The notes beneath the pieces were generated by a model that worked only from the letters and a program-made list of their open reading frames with translations, ran no database searches and was not told the DNA's origin. A program made the position numbers and the translations under genes. Source: an uncultured Lachnospiraceae bacterium (GTDB lineage: Bacteria > Bacillota > Clostridia > Lachnospirales > Lachnospiraceae). From it: a DNA stretch of 48,576 nucleotides. Positions 16,401 to 23,198 of this stretch are shown here, in pieces. Within the stretch, counting starts at the first letter, position 1, and each line of letters starts with the position of its first letter. The stretch covers positions 33,058 through 81,633 of the forward strand of contig CAJUHY010000007.1 in the NCBI GenBank assembly GCA_910585895.1. Direction: 5' to 3'.

Positions 16401-18864
16401 GTTTAACCGTCCGCATGATGAGTTCTGGTGCTGTACCGGAACCGGCATGGAGAATTTCTCCAAGCTTGGCGACACCATGTATTTTACTGAGCAATCGGAT
16501 GTTTATGTAAATATGTATTTCAGCAATACATTTGCTTTTGAGAAACAGAATTTAAAACTGACGCAGGAAGCAAACATCCCCAATGAAGACGAGGTCACGG
16601 TATCTGTTGCTGCGCTGGATGGTTCAGAAGTTGCGGCAGGGACCAATCTCAAATTCCGTATCCCGGACTGGGTAGCGGGAGAGGCATCCATCCTTGTAAA
16701 TGGCGAGAAGCTTGCGGCGGGCAGTGAGGAAAACGGTTATGTGACCGTGGCGGATGTAAAAGCCGGCGATGTGATAAAACTTACTTTCCCCATGGAAGTC
16801 AGAGCGTATGCTACCCAGGATAATCAGGCGTTTGCGGCGTTCCGCTATGGACCGGTTGCTTTGAGCGCAGCGTTGGGAACCAACAATATTGAGGCTTCCA
16901 GCCCCAACGGCATCCTTGTACGTGTGGGCACAAAGGACAGCTCCTGTCAGACCGTCATTACGGTGCAGGATATGACGGTGGACGAATGGCTGAGTAATGT
17001 GAAAGAAAACCTGGTGCGCATAGAAGACAGCGAAGACGGCCAGGTACAGTTCAAGCTAAACAATACAGACTCAGCGGATTTGGTTTATACTCCGCATTTT
17101 ATGCGCTACAAGGAACGTTACGGACTGTATATGACGTTTGAAGAGCCAGGCTCAGAGGCAGGGCAGAAGCGTATCCGTGATAGGAAGGAAAGGCTCCGCG
17201 AGGGGGAGATGGCGCTTGACACCCTTACTAATTTTGACGAGAACAATTCCGAATTTGCCAAGAATCTCAAGTATGAGAAATCCAGTACGGGCAGCTTCAA
17301 TGGGCGTCTGTACCGTGATGCGCAGAAAGACGGCTGGTTCAGCTATGATATGCAGATTAATCCGGCAGCGGAGAAAAATTACCTCAAATGCACCTGGTAT
17401 TCCGGCGATAAGGGCAGGAACTTCGGACTTTATATCAATGGAGAAAAGCTGCAGGATGTGTCAATCACCGAAACTGCCGGTGCCAATGTATTCTATACAG
17501 ATACGATAGAAATTCCGGCAGAATACTGGAGTGACCCAGAATATAAGAAGGACTCCACCGGAGAATTTGTGCTGGATGAAAAGGGCAATAAGATTCCGGT
17601 AATCAACGTGAAATTCCAGGGCAATGGCGCAAGCTATGTGGGAGGTCTGTATGGCATTATGACTACGGATACCCTGGAATACAGCCATAATCCGAACTTG
17701 TCGGCATTGAGTTTTGATAAAGGAAAACTGTTGCCGGAATTGAATGATGATACAAAAGACTACACACTGAAAGTAAATTCCCTTACGCAGAGCGTGTCCA
17801 TGAAGGTATCTCCCAATACGCCCAGCGGATTGATTTTTATGAATGATATACTGGTGGATGATTCTATTGCACGGCGTATTGCTTTGACTGGCGAGACTAC
17901 AACAGTAGTTTTCCAGGCTTCAGCGCAGGACCATGAGACAATGGCGGAATATACGGTTACCATCGTGAAATCAGCGGTTGACGTCTCGGAACTGGCAGGA
18001 GAAATCGAGAAAGCAGAAAGTATTGAAAAAGGTAACTATACAGACGCCAGTTATGAGGCATTCCTCAAAGCATTAGAAGACGTCCGCAAAGTTATGAACG
18101 ATCCGGAAGCTACCAAAGAACAGGTGGAAGCTGCCCGCAAGGCCTTAAGTACAGCGATAGCAAATCTGCAGGAAAAGGGAACAGGAGGAAACGGAAGCGG
18201 TGAGGAAACGAAAGTCGACGTTGCTTCCCTGAATAAGACGATTGCAGAGGCGAAAAAATATAAAGCGTCTGATTATACGGCAGCAAGCTTTGCAAAACTG
18301 AAAACATCATTGGATTATGCAGAAAAGATTGCCAAAAACCCACAGGCAACACAGGCACAGGTGAATGCAGCGGATACGAATCTGAAAGCTGCCGTCAAAG
18401 GGCTTGTGAAGCTGAAAGTAATCTCTACCAAAAAGGTAACCCTCGGAGTGAGAGAGTCTTATTCTGTGGCAGCAAAGGGTTATGCCTACACGACCTCCAA
18501 CAAAAAGGTTGCTGCTGTCAGCAAGAAGGGCAAAGTGACCGCCAGAAAGAAAGGAACAGCCACAATTAAGGCAACAAACAAGGCAGGCAAGGTGAAGGTA
18601 TACAAGATTACCGTCAAGAAAGCGCCGAAGAAGATTGTCAAGGTTACGCCTTCGAGGAAAACCCTGAAAAAGGGCAAAACTGTGAAACTGAAAGTAAAAC
18701 TGCCCAGGGGAACAGCGGGTAAATGCACATTTAAGTCAAACAAACCCAAAGTTGCGTCCGTGAATTCCAAGGGCGTGGTAAAGGCCAAAAAGAAGGGAAC
18801 CGCTAAGATTACGGTCAGGACCTATAATAAGAAGAAAAAGATTGTAACCATTAAAGTGAAATGA
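10432..18864 (+). CDS. Giant secreted multidomain GH127 enzyme (beta-L-arabinofuranosidase-type) with four LamG-like, six FIVAR and several Ig-like domains
   Basis: A 2810-residue exported protein with a signal peptide (MKRTKKILAALLAAAVAV...). Domains in order, approximate residues: LamG-like 44-259, Ig-like 271-359, LamG 366-588, Ig 596-684, LamG 689-906, Ig 918-1003, four FIVAR 1005-1278, LamG 1280-1500, Ig 1504-1589, GH127 catalytic region with its accessory C-terminal part about 1600-2240, an extra sandwich region, a cadherin-like domain near 2425-2515, two FIVAR to about 2665, then two lysine-rich Big_2-type Ig domains. GH127 enzymes release beta-L-arabinofuranose from plant glycans such as hydroxyproline-linked arabinans. 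The metal/nucleophile motif is intact: CETC near 1930-1933 and a Cys-Cys pair near 2000-2001 in WCCTGTGMEN. No LPXTG is seen; the basic Ig tail may hold it to the wall. ATG 10432 (GAGGAG at 10418-10423) is preferred to the adjoining GTG 10429. No arabinose transporter or regulator is adjacent. Confidence 0.92.
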   Translation: MKRTKKILAALLAAAVAVTGLPMPQLHAEGPQTEASPRAVTEAPVLELKFEDNLADTSASNTQVTAKKKAGEDVSGSMSYVDGRNGGKALSFDGSTYLDLGKDEALSPGKLTLSLWIKPNADITGEQVITWNKWNWDQDGWYLSLNANTGAIVLCVGGDYQAMVAGDVNALFPTGEWTHLAVTYDSDTKKALVYRNGIQQLVTMGGNANGGVINPCPTIQKSIGWNGEAYATPSLNAALDEYCLYDTVLSAKSIIEIYKQGGGAWDDTADVSAAVQKDLNAINISASTVKDLKLPVKGEEGCTISWSANGSEYLADDGKLLKRPQQGTADAEVTMTASVSYAGETPLTKDFKVTVKAISEDEDPSLLLELGFNDDTLTDTSVYGRTAAAVGTVSYADGEGSNGRAFSFNGNTYLNLGKDEALTPGKLTLSFWMKPNAALSGEQIISWNKGSYNSDGWYLNVTDNAALGLSVGPATAHAEDQPYFIQVDKGSNEFFPTGEWIHVVVTYDSDTKEARFYRNGIPQKATVKYPLSDTASGVIGTNNNISVIGSNGEVHGHGGKLNAALDEYCLYDRVLDAEEVIALYNKSGKTFDKQAAAQMDLDALAIDTTESLITGIALPEKGDMGSEITWSANASKYLSDAGEVLERPQLGAADAKVTLTATASYLNGTPAAKDFMVTVKAITAGENTSLLLDLGFDGQNLADSSIYNRKVENVGKVSYVAGVDGKGKAASLDGSAYLNLGTSNKLTPEILSLSFWLKPNADISGEQIIAWSKGKYTGDGWYLNTNENAPLGLSVGPGSSQPYFIQVNGTAKDFFPTGEWTHVVATYNSKTKKAMFYRNGIPQKTTVKYPLSDTASGVIGTNNQVKVIGCNGSEHGYGGKLNAALDAYQLYDAELTLEEVIGAYEEGSGRTFDKQEVAQSDVNALEVQEVATDGMKLVGEGASGSVITWESEDAAIAIDGLNCTVTAPGYGEEDKVVTLTAKAVFAGGTPATKNFQVTVRAKKADLSGLKKAMEAAAEFAEETYTPESFQALKDALAAAQGVIDNKASTQEQVDTAKSNLEAAMDGLAKRADKEELIAAIQSAQKEEETMYTAASWSNMQTALAAAIDVNKDANASQEEVDAARAALRTALANLEENSNPDGKPNKTRLVTAIAEAKDKEEAMYTPASWALMQTALTEAERVLADEEVTQAEVTSARQALENAVINLRKRVDRTALSAVIKAAESKVESEYTADSWSNLQAALSAAKRVEADGDATLEEVNAAKESLKEAIASLLEKALVLNLSFEDNLTDASAYAFEVKGSKAVSYVDGVKGKAISLDGSTHLNLGKSGKLSPGKLSLSFWINPEQKMEGERAITWNKTQWYSDGWYLVSENDTTPLSLSVGPAASEKQPYMISVSGDRSKFFPAGEWTHILVTYDSDTKEAMIYRNGIPQKTTVKYPLSATSTGVIGPCENMEKSIGYNGPNYKASYLEASLDEYRLYDKVLNQEQAIEEYEKSGLSFDKRAVAQNDLAALKIPDIVTGRLILAGKGESGSVITWKTSDSAVVALDGTVTRPEIGQPDKLVTLTAKAVFAGGEAVERTFTVTVKAKTEKNQDGILDCGIGNVTLADSYLVNAAQKENDYLLSMTSKKFLYEFYRVSGLTPPTEEGYQGWERSNGTNFRGHTFGHYMSALSQAYVGAKNAEEKAGFLTQIQDAVEGLKECQDAYADMKPASAGYVSAFRESILDKVDGSGDSDENVIVPWYNLHKVLAGLIDIYTFVDDEELAEGALGIAENFGEYVFNRCSRLTDNQVMLRTEYGGMNEALYELYDITGNTHFKAAAEYFDEVALFNSLAANQDVLNGKHANTTIPKLIGALKRYTVMMDNEDYYDALTETEQADLEKYKTAAVNFWDIVVEHHTYITGGNSQSEHFHEADKLYYDATKSDYDGSSTCETCNTYNMLKLSRELYKLTKDKKYMDYYENTYINAILSSQNPETGTTMYFQPMAPGYNKVFNRPHDEFWCCTGTGMENFSKLGDTMYFTEQSDVYVNMYFSNTFAFEKQNLKLTQEANIPNEDEVTVSVAALDGSEVAAGTNLKFRIPDWVAGEASILVNGEKLAAGSEENGYVTVADVKAGDVIKLTFPMEVRAYATQDNQAFAAFRYGPVALSAALGTNNIEASSPNGILVRVGTKDSSCQTVITVQDMTVDEWLSNVKENLVRIEDSEDGQVQFKLNNTDSADLVYTPHFMRYKERYGLYMTFEEPGSEAGQKRIRDRKERLREGEMALDTLTNFDENNSEFAKNLKYEKSSTGSFNGRLYRDAQKDGWFSYDMQINPAAEKNYLKCTWYSGDKGRNFGLYINGEKLQDVSITETAGANVFYTDTIEIPAEYWSDPEYKKDSTGEFVLDEKGNKIPVINVKFQGNGASYVGGLYGIMTTDTLEYSHNPNLSALSFDKGKLLPELNDDTKDYTLKVNSLTQSVSMKVSPNTPSGLIFMNDILVDDSIARRIALTGETTTVVFQASAQDHETMAEYTVTIVKSAVDVSELAGEIEKAESIEKGNYTDASYEAFLKALEDVRKVMNDPEATKEQVEAARKALSTAIANLQEKGTGGNGSGEETKVDVASLNKTIAEAKKYKASDYTAASFAKLKTSLDYAEKIAKNPQATQAQVNAADTNLKAAVKGLVKLKVISTKKVTLGVRESYSVAAKGYAYTTSNKKVAAVSKKGKVTARKKGTATIKATNKAGKVKVYKITVKKAPKKIVKVTPSRKTLKKGKTVKLKVKLPRGTAGKCTFKSNKPKVASVNSKGVVKAKKKGTAKITVRTYNKKKKIVTIKVK

Positions 18865-18880
18865 TTAAACAGCAGGGAAG

Positions 18881-18913
18881 CCGCTGCGCTGGACAGCCAG
18901 TGCGGCGGTTTTT
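18881..18913 (+). terminator. Intrinsic terminator after the GH127 gene
   Basis: A stem of about 12 base pairs with two mismatched or wobble positions (CCGCTGCGCTGG at 18881-18892 with CCAGTGCGGCGG at 18897-18908) and a 4-base loop, followed by TTTTT. It lies 17 bases after the stop codon. Confidence 0.85.
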
Positions 18914-18978
18914 CCATTTTGTTTTATATTTGGCAACAGTTCAGCCCACGCCATTCGCAAAATTTTATACTTTCTTTA

Positions 18979-19007
18979 TTGTTTTTTGGCGCAAATCTTT
19001 TTATAAT
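18979..19007 (+). promoter_or_regulatory. Probable promoter of the RND transporter gene
   Basis: TTGTTT at 18979-18984, a 17-base spacer and a consensus TATAAT at 19002-19007, placed between the preceding terminator and the ribosome site at 19050-19055. Transcription from here would begin downstream of the more distal in-frame start at 18919, supporting ATG 19063. Confidence 0.65.
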
Positions 19008-19062
19008 GAAGTCTGAAAACTTATTCGTCAGCCGAAATGGAAAATGCACAGGAGGAAAGCAC

Positions 19063-22000
19063 ATGCTGTCAAAATTCAGTGTTAAGAAACCCTACACCGT
19101 GATTGTGGGAATTGTACTTGTAATGATTTTGGGCCTGGTATCCCTGACAAAGATGAGCACAGACTTACTGCCCAGTATGAATCTGCCGTATGCGATTGTG
19201 GTCACTTCTTACGCGGGCGCCAGCCCGGAGCAGGTGGAGAGCGCGGTGACGCAGCCTATTGAGGCAGCTATGGCGAGCACTTCCAATATTAAGAATATCA
19301 GTTCCACTTCGTCAAATAATATGTCTATGGTGGCGCTGGAATTTGAACAGACTGCCAATATGGATTCTGTGACAGTGGAGATGCGGGAAAGCCTGGACCA
19401 AATCAGCGGTTATTGGCCGGAAGAGGTGGGCAACCCGATTATTATGAAGCTGAATCCAGATATGCTGCCAATCATGATTGCCGCAGTGGAAGCCGAGGAT
19501 ATGGACAATCTCGAAATCAGCGATTATACGGAAAAAGATTTGATTCCTGAAATTGAGAGCGTGGAAGGCGTTGCTTCCGTGACCGGCACAGGTCTGGTCG
19601 AGGAATCGGTTCAGGTAACGCTCAGCCAGAAAAAGCTTGACGAAATCAACGACAAAGTTAAAGCTTCTCTGGATAAGAAATTTGCTGATGCACAAAGCGA
19701 GATGGAAGATGCCGAGGAGGAAATCAGCAGCGGCAAGGATGAACTGGACAGCGGGCAGAAATCGATGGCAAACCAGATAAGCGATGCCCAGAACCAGCTG
19801 AATGATAAGAAAATTGAACTTTTTCAGACGGAGACGGATTTAAATAATAAACTTGCAGAGTTAAAGGAGACGAAGACTCAGACAGAGGCGGGAATTGCTT
19901 CCCTGACGGAATTGCAGGCGCAGGTCAAAGAACTGATTCAGGCGAAAAAACAGCTTACGGAGGCAATTGATAAGATAATGGAAGGGTTGCAGCAAATGGC
20001 AGCCCAGTTGGGGCTGGACCCCAGCCAGGTGGATTTTTCACAGCTAGACCCTTCCCAGATGGATCCCAGCCAGATGAATCCTTTGCAGAACAACCTGTCC
20101 CAGGCGGATATCGCCAAGATGCAGACGCAGCTTGAACAGGCGCAGGAGCAGCTTGTCGAGCTGGAGGGCCAGCTTGCCAAGGTGGAGGCGGGACTGTCCG
20201 AGATTAAATCCCAGCTTGCAGCGCAGGAGGGAAGTACCCTCAAAGCAGATGCCTCAGATAAGAAACTGGTTTCTTACATAGCGGAATCCATTACGAAAGC
20301 CGAGCAGGGCCTGGTGCAGATTAATGGCGGCATTGCGGCCATTGAGTCCGGGTTAGCGAGCGTGGCGGAGGGGAAGACGACTATCAATGATACGCTTACC
20401 ACCTTAAACAAGAGCCAGATTTCCGGTTCCGTGGAGATGGGCAGCGCCTCTGCGCAGCTTGCCAGCGGCGAGGAGAAACTTAAAGAGGCAAGGGACACAT
20501 TTGAGGACACGAAGCAGGAGGCCTATGATGCTTCCGATTTAAATAAAATACTGACCATGGAAACTCTCACAAATATTCTCACGGCACAGAATTTTTCCAT
20601 GCCAGCCGGGTATATTATGGATGAGGGCGAAAGCTATATGGTGCGTGTAGGGGATGCAGTAGACAGCATAGATGCCTTGAAGGATATGGTGTTGATGGAC
20701 CTTGGCATGGACGGCGTGGAGACCATTCATCTGTCAGATGTGGCAGACATTGTTGTCAACGATAATGCACAGGAATCTTATGCGCGCTTAAACGGCAGGC
20801 CTGGGGTCATGCTTTCCATAGAGAAGCAGACCGGATACTCTACCGGCGATGTGACAAAGCGTGTTTATAAGAAATTTGAGAGTCTCAAAAAAAGTGATGA
20901 AGATTTGCAGATATCGGTTTTGATGGACCAGGGAATTTATATAGAAATGATTGTAGATTCCGTTCTTAATAATATGGTTGTCGGTGCAATCCTTGCCATC
21001 ATTATCCTTTTGATTTTCCTGAAAGACCTCAAGCCTACCTTGGTTATCGCTTGTTCTATCCCGGTGTCCGTAGTCTTTGCCGTGGTGCTTATGTATTTCA
21101 GCGGTGTCACGCTGAATATGATTTCCCTGTCGGGACTTGCTCTGGGAATCGGTATGCTGGTGGACAATTCCATTGTGGTGATAGAAAATATTTACCGTAT
21201 GCGAGGGGAAGGCCTGTCGGCGAAGAAAGCGGCAGTGGAAGGCGCAAAGCAGGTGAGCGGTGCGATTACAGCCTCTACTTTAACCACGGTCTGCGTGTTT
21301 GCCCCTATTGTGTTCGTGGAGGGAATTACCCGTCAGCTTTTTGTGGATATGGGACTGACGATTGCCTATACGCTGTTGGCAAGTTTGTTGATTGCGCTGA
21401 CGTTTGTGCCGATGATGGGGTCCAGGCTGCTGAAAAAAACCAGGGATATCAAACATCCGTGGTTTGATAAAGTGCAGGACGTCTATGGCATGGTCCTTGG
21501 CAAGCTGCTGAGATTTAAGCCGCTGGCGCTGCTGGTGATGGTAGCGCTGCTCGCTGCCAGTGTCTGGGGGTGTTTGGCCAAAGGAACGGAATTCATGCCG
21601 GACATGGAGAGCACACAGATGACGGTTACCGTTACGCCTCCGGCAGATGTAGAATTTGCAGAGGCGTGTGAAATGGCAGATGAAGTGACCGAGAAAATCA
21701 TGGGCATTTCTGATGTGGATTCCGTGGGAGCCATGGCAGGAGGCAGCGGTATGGCTTCCGGGCTTATGGGTGGCAGCAGCGGAAATGATATTACGCTCTA
21801 TATTATCGTTAAAGAAGATAAAGAGTTAAGCAATGACGAGATTGCAGAGGAGATTAAGAATCTGACCAAAGATTCTCAAGCGGAAATCAGCGTCAGCACA
21901 TCGGAGATGGATATGGGAGCTTTAGCAGGTGAAGGGCTGACCGTACAAATCCGTGGACGTGATTTGGATAAATTACAGTCAATAGCAAATGACATGAAAG

Positions 22001-23031
22001 AAATTGTCAGCAAAGTTGAGGGCACTGCAGATGTTGCCACGAATGCGGAAGAGACGGAAAAGGAGTTCCGCATTACCGTAGATAAGGAGAAAGCTGCTAA
22101 GTATGGCATGACTGTGGCGCAGATTTATCAGATTGTCGGAGAGCGGATGGCAGATGATAAAGCAGACGATACGATTTCCACAGACATTAAAGATTACGAT
22201 ATATACCTGGAGAGTGTGGAGCAGGATGAGGCTACGATTGAGAGCCTGAAAAATGTGACGTTCACCTATACTGATAAGGAGAGCGGGGATGAAGAGGAAA
22301 TCAAGCTCTCTCAGGTGGCGGAGTTTGAGGAACTGGAGAGCCTCACATCCATTTCACGCGAAGGTCAGGAGCGATATGTGCAGGTGACGGCCGCAATTGA
22401 CAAAGGTTACAATGTAGGACTGGTTGGCGATAAAGTACAGAAAGCAGTCAAAGATTACGAATTGCCGGAAGGTTATTCTGTGGAGATGACCGGCGAGGAT
22501 GAGAGCATCAATGAGGCCATGGAGCAGTTGGTATTGATGCTGTTGCTGGCAATTGCATTCATATACCTGATTATGGTGGCGCAGTTTCAGTCATTGCGCG
22601 CACCCTTTATCATCCTCTTTACCGTGCCGCTTGCCATGACCGGCGGATTCGGCGCGCTGCTGATTACGAATAATGTGCTCAGCATCATTTCCATGATTGG
22701 GTTTATCATGCTGGTGGGTATCATCGTCAACAATGGTATTGTGATGGTGGAATATATTAACCAGCTCAGAAAAGAGGGCGTGGCAAAGCGTGAAGCCATT
22801 GTAACAGCAGGCAAGACACGACTTCGTCCCATCCTGATGACAGCTTTGACAACGATTTTTGCTATGTCCACCATGGCATTCGGTTCAGATATGGGCTCTG
22901 ATATGGGAAGACCGATGGCGATTGTCACAATTGGCGGTATGATTTATGGAACGTTGATGACATTGATAGTCGTTCCCTGTATTTACGATTTGTTCTACAG
23001 CAGCAAGAGTATGGTGGAGGAAGAGTTGTAG
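19063..23031 (+). CDS. RND-family efflux transporter with large coiled-coil insertion
   Basis: A 1322-residue integral membrane transporter of the resistance-nodulation-division superfamily (HAE1/AcrB/SwrC-like), driven by the proton gradient. The start MLSKFSVKKPYTVIVGIVLV gives the first membrane helix. ATG 19063 follows AGGAGG at 19050-19055; the in-frame start at 18919 has no ribosome site. The pattern is the usual duplication: helix, large outer loop, five or more helices, then repeated. The proton-relay helix reads GIGMLVDNSIVVIEN. The first outer loop (about residues 185-490) is expanded by roughly 300 residues of Glu/Gln/Lys-rich coiled coil, interrupted by a DPSQ-rich repeat near 318-346. 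This is not in AcrB and makes the protein about 270 residues longer than usual. No membrane-fusion partner or outer-membrane factor is adjacent. The substrate cannot be deduced. Confidence 0.92.
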   Translation: MLSKFSVKKPYTVIVGIVLVMILGLVSLTKMSTDLLPSMNLPYAIVVTSYAGASPEQVESAVTQPIEAAMASTSNIKNISSTSSNNMSMVALEFEQTANMDSVTVEMRESLDQISGYWPEEVGNPIIMKLNPDMLPIMIAAVEAEDMDNLEISDYTEKDLIPEIESVEGVASVTGTGLVEESVQVTLSQKKLDEINDKVKASLDKKFADAQSEMEDAEEEISSGKDELDSGQKSMANQISDAQNQLNDKKIELFQTETDLNNKLAELKETKTQTEAGIASLTELQAQVKELIQAKKQLTEAIDKIMEGLQQMAAQLGLDPSQVDFSQLDPSQMDPSQMNPLQNNLSQADIAKMQTQLEQAQEQLVELEGQLAKVEAGLSEIKSQLAAQEGSTLKADASDKKLVSYIAESITKAEQGLVQINGGIAAIESGLASVAEGKTTINDTLTTLNKSQISGSVEMGSASAQLASGEEKLKEARDTFEDTKQEAYDASDLNKILTMETLTNILTAQNFSMPAGYIMDEGESYMVRVGDAVDSIDALKDMVLMDLGMDGVETIHLSDVADIVVNDNAQESYARLNGRPGVMLSIEKQTGYSTGDVTKRVYKKFESLKKSDEDLQISVLMDQGIYIEMIVDSVLNNMVVGAILAIIILLIFLKDLKPTLVIACSIPVSVVFAVVLMYFSGVTLNMISLSGLALGIGMLVDNSIVVIENIYRMRGEGLSAKKAAVEGAKQVSGAITASTLTTVCVFAPIVFVEGITRQLFVDMGLTIAYTLLASLLIALTFVPMMGSRLLKKTRDIKHPWFDKVQDVYGMVLGKLLRFKPLALLVMVALLAASVWGCLAKGTEFMPDMESTQMTVTVTPPADVEFAEACEMADEVTEKIMGISDVDSVGAMAGGSGMASGLMGGSSGNDITLYIIVKEDKELSNDEIAEEIKNLTKDSQAEISVSTSEMDMGALAGEGLTVQIRGRDLDKLQSIANDMKEIVSKVEGTADVATNAEETEKEFRITVDKEKAAKYGMTVAQIYQIVGERMADDKADDTISTDIKDYDIYLESVEQDEATIESLKNVTFTYTDKESGDEEEIKLSQVAEFEELESLTSISREGQERYVQVTAAIDKGYNVGLVGDKVQKAVKDYELPEGYSVEMTGEDESINEAMEQLVLMLLLAIAFIYLIMVAQFQSLRAPFIILFTVPLAMTGGFGALLITNNVLSIISMIGFIMLVGIIVNNGIVMVEYINQLRKEGVAKREAIVTAGKTRLRPILMTALTTIFAMSTMAFGSDMGSDMGRPMAIVTIGGMIYGTLMTLIVVPCIYDLFYSSKSMVEEEL
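20014..20100 (+). repeat. In-frame DPSQ-type peptide repeat at the presumed tip of the RND coiled-coil hairpin
   Basis: The translated stretch repeats the unit (L/M)DPSQ(V/M), as LDPSQVDFSQ, LDPSQ, MDPSQ and MNPLQ, then ends with NNLSQ. It lies between two long helical arms (about 190-315 and 350-480), where a turn would be expected. Confidence 0.75.
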
Positions 23032-23084
23032 TCGTAAATATTACAAAATGTTACAAAATAATTACTAATAATTACCAGAAGCCC

Positions 23085-23113
23085 TTGACAATTTTACATT
23101 TACCTCTTATGAT
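23085..23113 (+). promoter_or_regulatory. Consensus promoter of valS
   Basis: TTGACA (23085-23090), a 17-base spacer and TATGAT (23108-23113), with a perfect -35 and a near-perfect -10. Transcription should start around 23120, giving a leader of about 80 bases. Confidence 0.85.
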
Positions 23114-23148
23114 GGAGAGATAAGTAACGAGCATACCGTGAAGATACG

Positions 23149-23173
23149 CCCTTTACCGGCTTCCGGTAAAGGG
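23149..23173 (+). promoter_or_regulatory. Perfect hairpin in the valS leader
   Basis: CCCTTTACCGG (23149-23159) pairs perfectly with CCGGTAAAGGG (23163-23173) across a 3-base loop. TATTTTAAATAAGGAG follows, so the stem ends about ten bases before the valS ribosome site. It may be an attenuator-like terminator for transcripts from upstream, or a leader structure. The following T-run is short. No T-box specifier stem or conserved T-box bulge sequence is visible in the 80-base leader. Confidence 0.65.
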
Positions 23174-23198
23174 TATTTTAAATAAGGAGAAAATTATC

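Noticed and set aside
18919..19062. N-terminal extension of the RND transporter
   Set aside because: The extension has no ribosome site and covers the promoter, whereas ATG 19063 has AGGAGG and starts right before the first membrane helix.
23032..23198. T-box riboswitch ahead of valS
   Set aside because: The gap is only 167 bases, the consensus promoter leaves about 80, and neither a specifier loop nor the conserved T-box sequence could be found.
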